NCBI GenBank assembly: GCA_944472155.2
Contig: OX235277.1
Location: 27,352,804 to 27,416,803, forward strand
Origin: Trichobilharzia szidati
Taxonomy: Eukaryota > Platyhelminthes > Trematoda > Strigeidida > Schistosomatidae
Length of the DNA: 64,000 nucleotides
Reading direction: 5' to 3'
The translations under genes and the position numbers were made by a program. The notes beneath the pieces are model-generated. The model saw only the letters and a list, made by a program, of their open reading frames with translations, was not told the origin of the DNA and did no database searches. Positions 57,121-64,000 of this stretch are shown here, piece after piece. Within the stretch, counting starts at the first letter, position 1. Each line of letters starts with the position of its first letter.

Positions 57121-58365
57121 TGGATTCTAAATTCTCTAAGTTCTTATCTTATCATCCTAACACAGGCCATTGGCATTACTGAGGTAATATTCAAGTTTAT
57201 CAGCTTCATTCAGTGTGCATGTATCGCCATTCAGCGTTATTTTGCCTTCAATCTCTAGTATATACAACTCTCCATTAGTGGGAACATTGGGTGCGCTTCA
57301 GTAAAGAGCAGTTAGCTGTTTAGCCTTTGTTCAGTGGTGCATATGCATCTCAGGCACACAGACAAGACAAATACAGCTCAGCAAAAGTAAAAGTGTATAT
57401 TAGAGATTTCGGAAAGGTATTCAATATGCTGTGTGTACTATTTTTAAACGTTCTTTCATGCGATTTGTGAAAAGAGGTTTAAACATTCTCAAGACTCCAA
57501 GATAGGTTCTTTTACCAATCCGTATCGGATGAAGAATTGGTTCATTGTATTCCAGGAATGTGCACGACCCACTAGTAGATTAAATCTACAGTCATAAAGT
57601 TGCAAAGGCAGTATTTCATCATTTCTCCACTAGGTTGATAAATGATTTTCAACTTCCTCTGGTGTGTAACACAGTGCAGAGATGATTAGAATTTTCTTAG
57701 GAATTGCTGAAACCAGGAAGAAGTTGAAAAGCTGAGTTCAGTGTACACTGCACTGAATAAAGAGAGAAGTGAAGAAGAGTGCTAGGATAGACAAAAGACA
57801 ATTCTGCAACACACTGGCTGGCAACTGAAGCAGAACAGGCAGAGTGCAGGTAAAAGAGACCACAGGACATTATATCAGATAACAAGGCTGCTTGCTGTTT
57901 GGGAGGAGATCAATCAAGATGATAAAAACAATAAAATATGATCAAGAGAAACTAGTTATTGGAGAGGAGGAGCAGAGGAAACAGTGAGCTGATCAATTCA
58001 CAAGACTCTTGAATCTACCATCACTTGCAACTGATCGAGAAATACCACTACCACCTACAACAAGCAGAGAATCCTTCAACGAAAGCAGAATTCCAGAACG
58101 CGATGGTTACTCAGCATGGGCTTATTTTTCGTTGTCTAATTGGCCAATTGGTAAAGATAATAAAACCAGGTATAGATTGTAGGATTTGATAAGTGTATAA
58201 AATTATAAAAGCAGCGTGTGTTTACATAATGAAATTGCTTATCACAATGATTTTGTCACTTCATGAGGGAGTGGGTGTGGTGTTGTAACCAGGTCAAATT
58301 CTGTTTAAGTCCATCATTCAGACTATTTAGACAATTTTGATTCCACTTGATATGAAGTCCTTCCG
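57121..58365. other. unc-13 intron, no recognised gene
   Basis: The segment at 57480-57660 may be a decayed PLE RT piece but I could not confirm it. Otherwise nothing. Confidence 0.35.
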
Positions 58366-58369
58366 ATAT

Positions 58370-58610
58370 TAGACTTTTTTGTGATTTCTGAAATGCCTTT
58401 TCTGGATTATTTCAATATTGTCAAAATCAATTTTGTGGCCTGATTCTATAGCATGCAGTCCTATGGCTGATGATTTTTCAAGCTTTTCTAGTTCAACTGG
58501 ATTTCTCGTTGGTCGAACAGATGTTCTACGGTGTTCATTTCTTCTGATTTTGATTTTTCGAGATGTCTGTCCGATGTATATTGCATCACATCACTTTGAT
58601 ACAGCTATTA
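58370..58610 (-). mobile_element. PLE GIY-YIG endonuclease fragment
   Basis: The minus strand reads CDAIYIGQTSRKIKIRRNEH, then SSAIGLHAIESGHKIDFDN and IEIIQK. The GIY-YIG core residues (Y-I-G, Arg, E-H) are present. It belongs to a different PLE family from the copies at 20470 and 36890. The frame is open across the core. Confidence 0.85.
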
Positions 58611-59034
58611 GCATTAAATAGCAAAACGTCAGTAGAAACAATATCGTTTTGTTTTTCATTCATTGGGAAATACAAAAACAACCTTTATTATAATGAATAT
58701 CATATACCCAATGCCCGAATTGTTTTTTCAAACTGTTAAAAGTGAACTTGCTTTGAACATATATGGCTCCCTGACTGCCAACAAGCTATCATTTTCTCTT
58801 CTTATGATCTCCATGACACAGTTGAAGTGTAGCTTCCCATTCAAATTCCACTTCATACCACAAATTGTGATGACAAACGAATGTCTCTACAGCGTGTGCA
58901 CCATCGACCTATCTTGAACAAAGTGTCATTCCCTGGCTGCTAGAAGTCCCTCTTACTGCTTACCAAAACATATTCTCTGTCACTAGTTTTATTTGATTTA
59001 AGATATTCACACTTTATTAATGATTGATAAGCAT

Positions 59035-59450
59035 GAACCAGTCTAATCCTTGCAAACAAAACTGTTGAAAATTAATCTGATGCTCACTAGTGACTGGCTA
59101 CAGGACGGAGTTCCCGGAAATCTAGTGCGAATTCGTGACCAGTGAGGTCTATCCAGTGAATTGTGAGAAAGGATGTCCCAACAATAATATTGGTCGGTGC
59201 CAGTCACGCTAAATTACGAATTGGTAGAAGCTATAATTCTTGGGCTATTGGATAAGGTCCCAGTGGCTAAATGGTATACGAGCTCGCTCGCCTTGTAACC
59301 GGAAGGTCCTAGGTTCGAACCCTGGTAGTGGGTGCGTACTGCCGATGATTCCCAAACTAGGGTGCAACAGCTGGCTGTCCAGTACTCCCTGCTAGTTTTC
59401 AATGGTTCTCTAACTGGTATCAATCCGTGATCAACTCGTCAAACAAAATG
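59035..59450 (+). mobile_element. tRNA-derived hammerhead SINE (family C, CCGATGA subtype)
   Basis: Leader, head GTCCCAGTGGCTAAATGG, B box GGTTCGAACCC, ribozyme region TGCCGATGATTCCC...GGGTGCAACAGC with GAAA damaged. It ends about 290 bases before the C2B exon. Confidence 0.82.
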
Positions 59451-59743
59451 AATCGTTTTGTTAAATTAGCAAATTTTATTCTGAATGGGATGGTTATTCA
59501 TTTGGAAGAGGGGAAAAGAATGTAAAGATAACAAACAACTGTCATCGTTTCACTTCGTATAAATAAATAAATACCCTTTACTTTAAATGTTGTGTAGTAG
59601 TTATTGCATTTATGTTACCTAGCGCAAACTAATCCCGCATAACGTCCATTTTCTATTTCTCCTAATCTAATCATCTTCACTCCACTCTTCGTCATCGTTG
59701 CCATCGCCTCTAACGTCTTCGCGCAATTGATCGATCGTTCAAG

Positions 59744-59885
59744 TGAAATCTGCTCAGGGATTAATTGGTAAGGATAAAACTGGACGAAGTGATCCTTATG
59801 TAACAGTACAAGTTGGTAAAATGCGTAAACGCACTAAAACTGTCCTACAAGAATTGAATCCAACCTGGGATGAAAAATTTCTCTT
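59744..59885 (+). CDS. unc-13: unc-13 (Munc13) C2B-domain first exon
   Basis: Starts by completing Val (G|TG) and reads [19 protein letters not shown], then [12 protein letters not shown] and [10 protein letters not shown]. This is the first half of the Munc13 C2B domain, the calcium- and phosphoinositide-binding module. Both Asp residues of the first calcium-binding loop (KDK and SDP) are present. The acceptor reads CGATCGTTCAAG; the donor is GTAAGT after two bases of the next codon (TT, presumably Phe). The exon carrying the second half of C2B is not found before 64000. Confidence 0.95.
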
Positions 59886-60784
59886 GTAAGTAATCAATAA
59901 ATTGCCATATATATTATATTGAAGTGTTTACCACTTTTTGTTTTCACTATTTTTCCTTAGTTTCTGTGTTGCATTTTAAAAGTGTTTTAAAAATGAAGAC
60001 GGGAAAACGTAGAATGAAAGTAGCTCCAACTGTATTGTCTCCTTACTAAACGCGTGACAGGAACTAAAATTAAAACATTCAAACATCTTTTTACCCTCTG
60101 TATAATCTTAAAGAGGTTCCTGATTTGTTGCGCTGTCAAAGCACCTAATTATATAAACACTGTGTGTTGTCAATGCATATTTAAGGTTCAAAAGAAGGCT
60201 AAACGCAGTCTTATGATTATATCTCAGATACATACAGTCTACGTTGTCTAACTTCCACTTCAGTTGATCTGGGTATGAATCCAAAAGCAACCAATTGTCT
60301 ATCTGCAGATATCTAACCAGTCATCATTGTATATTCTGTCAAGATAAATTTACTGAAGTGATTGACTAGGTTTCTACATTGAATCTCTTTTTTTCAGTCG
60401 GCAGGTAATCATTTGACCGGTAAACTTAAGACTGGTTGGTAGTTCAGATATCGTTTGAGTCTAGGGTAATAAACTTCCCTAGTTCATTGAATGGAATGGG
60501 TTATCTATGCTGTCGACTTCTTTTCGCAAGCATTTGATTGGACATACATAAACTCCTCACATTTAATTGTCCGAATTATCCAATTGTGTTTTTGAACCCA
60601 TGTATTAACTTACACACATATTCAATTAGTTTTCTACGTATCGTTTTAAGATTCTTGAAGGAGTTTGAGGAATAATGTCATAGAGGACTGAATCCTACTT
60701 CAGGTGCAACAGCACCGCATCATGTGATTTACTGTCGGCTTCTACTTTATTTATTGTCATTATTATTATTATTATTATACATTA
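59886..60784. other. unc-13 intron start, no recognised element
   Basis: I find no continuation exon of C2B and no identifiable repeat. Confidence 0.45.
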
Positions 60785-61510
60785 CTGACAAGACAGAGGT
60801 TATGAAAATAACCAACCAACAACAACAGCAGCAACATACAGCGCCAATCACCATCAACGGGAGGGATTTGAAAGAGGTTACTTCATTCACTTATCTAGGG
60901 AGCATTGTCTCAACTACAGGAGGAATGGACGGACGAGGATGTCAAATCGAGAATCAGGAAAGCGAGAAACACATTCATCAACCTGAAACCAATCTGAAAA
61001 TCTTCGTCACTCAGCCTGCATCAACAACAAAATTCGAATTTTCAATACAAACGTCAAGTCAGTCACTTCTTCTATACGTAAGGATCAGAAACTTGGTGAC
61101 GGGTCACAAAGAATATTTCTAACAGCCTGTTGCACACCTTTATCAACAACTGTCTTCTATACTTCTTCTATACTGAAGATCAGATGGCCGCCGGAAAGAA
61201 TCACCAACAAGGAACTATGGGAACAAACAAAACAAGAACCAATCGCTCAACAAATATACAGGAGAAAGTGGAAATGGATTGGACACTCGCTGTGGAGGCC
61301 GCTGGGTGACATCGCGCGTCAGCCCATTGCTCGAGTGGAACCCGAAAGGGAAGCGGCGAGTGAGACGTCCAAGGGTGATATGGAGAAGAAGAAACAGTAT
61401 GGACTAACATGGACGCAGGTGAAAAGTACAGCAGAAGACAGAAGCAAGCGGAGATGTGTAGTTGAAGCCCTATGTTCCACTAGGAACCCAAGAGAACAAT
61501 AATAATAATA
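60785..61510 (+). mobile_element. RTE-clade retrotransposon (SR2-like) 3' portion
   Basis: KTEVMKITNQQQQQQHTAPI, then TSFTYLGSIVSTTGG and frameshifted C-terminal region. It ends TATGTTCCACTAGGAACCC then AACAATAATAATAATA. Closest to the copies at 4606-5600 and 26150-26891. Confidence 0.88.
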
Positions 61511-61984
61511 CTGACACTTTGATATACCCCACTTATCTCATTATAGGTAAAATACACAGAAAAGTCTTAGAAAAAGCAATGATAACTTCGTGTATCAATG
61601 GAAAAGTCAAATAGAAGAAACTCGAGAATAAGGCGACAATATTTCTGCGCTCACTAATCCAGTCCGCTTATTGTTGTTACTACATGTAAATATGCAGAAA
61701 CGTATAATCATTAGGGTTTTAGCCGGTATGATTTAACGCAGCGACTGAATATACTCTATTTGGATGGAAATTAGATTGAGTACACCTTTCGAATCCTCCT
61801 ACATGGACACAACTTTATGATTTATATTCACGTATCAGTGTGTTTTCTTGGCCATCTTAAATTAAAATCAAATAAATTGTTATTACATTTCAATAGTTTG
61901 AACACAATGATAGGTGTTTTTGTTTTTCGGTAGCTCACGTAGATGGTTTTGATGTAGTTGTGTTCTCTGAGCTGGATGGTTTAC

Positions 61985-62027
61985 TTGTAAAGCTTTCATT
62001 GGCCTGCCAGGCAACATCGTCAGAGCA
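61985..62027 (-). ncRNA. Candidate PLE hammerhead, left arm
   Basis: Minus strand CTGACGA at 62017-62023 and GAAA at 61994-61997, with a bulged TTG-CC/GG-CAA stem between them. It is the mirror of the right-arm motif. Confidence 0.4.
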
Positions 62028-62558
62028 TACTTCAATTTGTTGAAGTGAGGTTTTAGATTTCTATACGAGTTTATCAGTCGTCTCTCCTGGTGGTCTTGAA
62101 CGTGATTGGTTGCTCTTGTCTGTCTTCACGCCCTCCAGTCTATTTGTATTAGTACTGATTGCTTCCTTGACCTGAAGTTTGACATTTTATGTATGAGATT
62201 TTCCTCTCATGGACTGATAAATTTTATCAATGTCAATGTACCAATTCACTGGAATATCAGGCTTCCAGAATTTTTCTGGAGTTCTTGTTGTTTTCTCTCT
62301 CTAATATTTGAGCGTTTTTCCAGTCGAATTGATGTCCCTGGCTGTCTTTATGCAGAGATATGACGGAGTGGATATCATGTCTTTTGACGGCTAGTTTCTA
62401 ATAATCCATGCAAAGACGAAGAGGAGAGCGTCCACTTTGACCAAATAGACCAGAGGGTCTGAAGACAGACAAGAGTAACCAATCACGTTCAAGGCGACCA
62501 GGAAGGACGACTGATAAACTCGTATAGAAATCTAAAAGCTCACTTCAACAAATTGAAG

Positions 62559-62602
62559 TATGCTCTGACGATGTTGCCTGGCAGGCCAATGAAAGCTTTG
62601 CA
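62559..62602 (+). ncRNA. Candidate PLE hammerhead, right arm
   Basis: CTGACGA at 62565-62571 and GAAA at 62591-62594 with the same bulged stem II and an AGCT mini stem III. Stem I is weak (TGC/GCA with a U-U pair). Confidence 0.4.
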
Positions 62603-62769
62603 AGTAAACCATCCAGCTCAGAGAACACAACCACATCAAAATTTTCGAAAGTAAAGGAACTTGTAGCGCTTAACTCAGTCACCTGTCACAACCTCGAATG
62701 GCGCTACGATAGAAATTATGTAACCTAAATATTGATAAATATATATATATGTATAATTTGAAACAATTA

Positions 62770-63790
62770 TTTCCCTTAATGAATTTCGACGAAACAATAA
62801 GAAGAAATAATTCATCACAGTCGTGTACTGTATTTGCTCACCACATTTCGAACAATCTGATCACACGCGAACGTATTACATATCATATGAAAATAATGAA
62901 TAACTGAAGAGGTGAGAGATTAGACAGAGATAAGGCTAAAATACCGTATTGTTGGTGAAAGTATCATTGGAGATCACTTAACCAAATAACAAAGGTAATA
63001 GTACGGCTGCCCTGGCTGGTATCAAAACAAAGTTTGCCAAGAAAGGTTTGGTGTGATGATGACGAATAGTTTTCGATGAATGCATAAAGGTGGTTTAAAC
63101 TTCCTAATTGCTAGCTATGGCTTCTATAAACTTTAGGATACGTCCTAAACACGTTTTATAGATAGCTTTGAAAGACCTATAGAGAAATCAATTTTATGTC
63201 CTGTTTCTATAGTACGTTTCAAAATAAAGGAGCTAGGTCGTCATCTGTTCTCACTATTAATGAGTGCAGGGGATTTGATTTGCTTCTAAAGTCATTCAGC
63301 ATTATCCTCTGAAACTCTTACTTTCGAAAATCGATGAGCGCTACTTACATATATGTGACCTCAAGTACATTGAAATTGGTAGATACAGTGAGTTGTTACA
63401 TTACTTTTCCTATGTCCTAAGAACTTAGATGGATATGTAGGCTTCACATACTCAATTATTCGGATCAAAGATTCATTAAACGTCTCTTTCAGCAGCTGCA
63501 TTCAACCTTTGTCTAGCCGTCAAGCCAGTATGGTCACCCATATAGGGTAGCTTGACATATACGTCGTTCTTAGCGGCGAGTTGAAGAATTAGTCTTGGTG
63601 TTCTGATCACTTTAAAACTCCTGACGAACTTCTCTCGATAATTATCAATGACCAGAATTTCTTTCAGTTACCTTTCCTCATCTTCAGGTGTATCTTCATT
63701 GCATTTTCGTTGAATTCTACTAGACATGCACCTCATTAAGGCTATTTTGTACAGAACAGGAAAGAGGCTGTGATAATTAAGATACTGTTT
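62770..63790 (-). mobile_element. PLE RT C-terminus and endonuclease end, broken
   Basis: Minus strand from the right: RCMSSRIQRKCNEDTPEDEE, LKEILVIDNYREKF, VYVKLPYMGDHTGLTARQRL (RT end), then the part homologous to 12741-13430 (endonuclease end). Stops and frameshifts throughout. Confidence 0.75.
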
Positions 63791-64000
63791 TCATCATTTA
63801 TATTAATTAACAACTTTTCATATATATGAATATAAATGCATACATTAATGCTCATAACGATGCAATATTTGATAGCTTTGAGAAGTATAGTTATTTGGAT
63901 AGTATTTAAATCCATCCGTCAAGTACCCAGATCCCAGAGATCCTAGACCTATCACTGGTTTCAGAACACTAAACCTAATCCACAGAACACTATGCACTGT
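63791..64000. other. No recognised feature
   Basis: AT-rich end of the window, presumably still unc-13 intron. Confidence 0.35.

Larger units (their letters stand above)
61930..62645. mobile_element. Compact PLE remnant with inverted terminal repeats
   Basis: Arms of about 210 bases (61930-62145 and 62440-62645) are inverted copies. The core between them reads on the minus strand GHQFDWKNAQILERENNKNS, a PLE endonuclease segment (G-H-x-F-x-W...ILxREN). The GIY-YIG part itself is gone. Each arm has a hammerhead-like motif. Confidence 0.78.

Noticed and set aside
19474..59330. Functional tRNA genes at the SINE heads
   Set aside because: A and B boxes are present but no normal anticodon arm is seen, and each is fused to a SINE body.

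Overview
The window reads as nuclear DNA of a blood fluke (Schistosoma, genus level only). It is AT-rich and intron-dominated. It is packed with RTE-type non-LTR retrotransposons, Penelope-like elements (PLEs) and tRNA-derived SINEs that carry hammerhead ribozymes, a combination known from schistosomes. I cannot assign a species from sequence alone.

The only host gene I can support is unc-13 (Munc13, synaptic vesicle priming), seen as five exons in very long introns. Three exons lie on the + strand: 31438-31657 (C1 domain), 41915-42148 (C1-C2B linker) and 59744-59885 (start of C2B). Their splice sites and phases fit each other, with introns of 10.3 and 17.6 kb. Two more, encoding part of the MUN domain, lie on the - strand at 23319-23419 and 20234-20384, also phase-compatible with each other. 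In Munc13 proteins the MUN residues follow C2B, so they should be downstream on the same strand. The two sets are separated by a 499-base run of N (27026-27524) beside a satellite array. A scaffolding error is therefore likely, though a real rearrangement or a divergent paralogue is possible.

Layout: 1-930 PLE reverse transcriptase. 2.1-20.2 kb RTE, PLE and SINE fragments, with degenerate telomere-like repeats at 17.6 kb. 20.2-23.4 kb unc-13 MUN exons (-). 24.5-27.0 kb PLE and a nested RTE. 27.0-27.5 kb gap. 27.5-29.9 kb seven identical 340-bp SINE units, each with a hammerhead motif. 29.9-31.4 kb inverted PLE-type terminal repeats. 31.4-59.9 kb unc-13 C1/linker/C2B exons with introns full of repeats, including a duplication of 47.2-51.0 kb at 52.4-55.6 kb. 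59.9-64 kb the next unc-13 intron, with an RTE and two PLE remnants.

The most interesting material is RNA-level. Tandem tRNA-SINE units carry complete hammerhead cores with perfect stem I. A second SINE family has one copy with a complete core (14609-14657). PLE terminal repeats carry further hammerhead-like motifs, sometimes on both arms of an inverted repeat. No operons, bacterial genes or CRISPR arrays are present.
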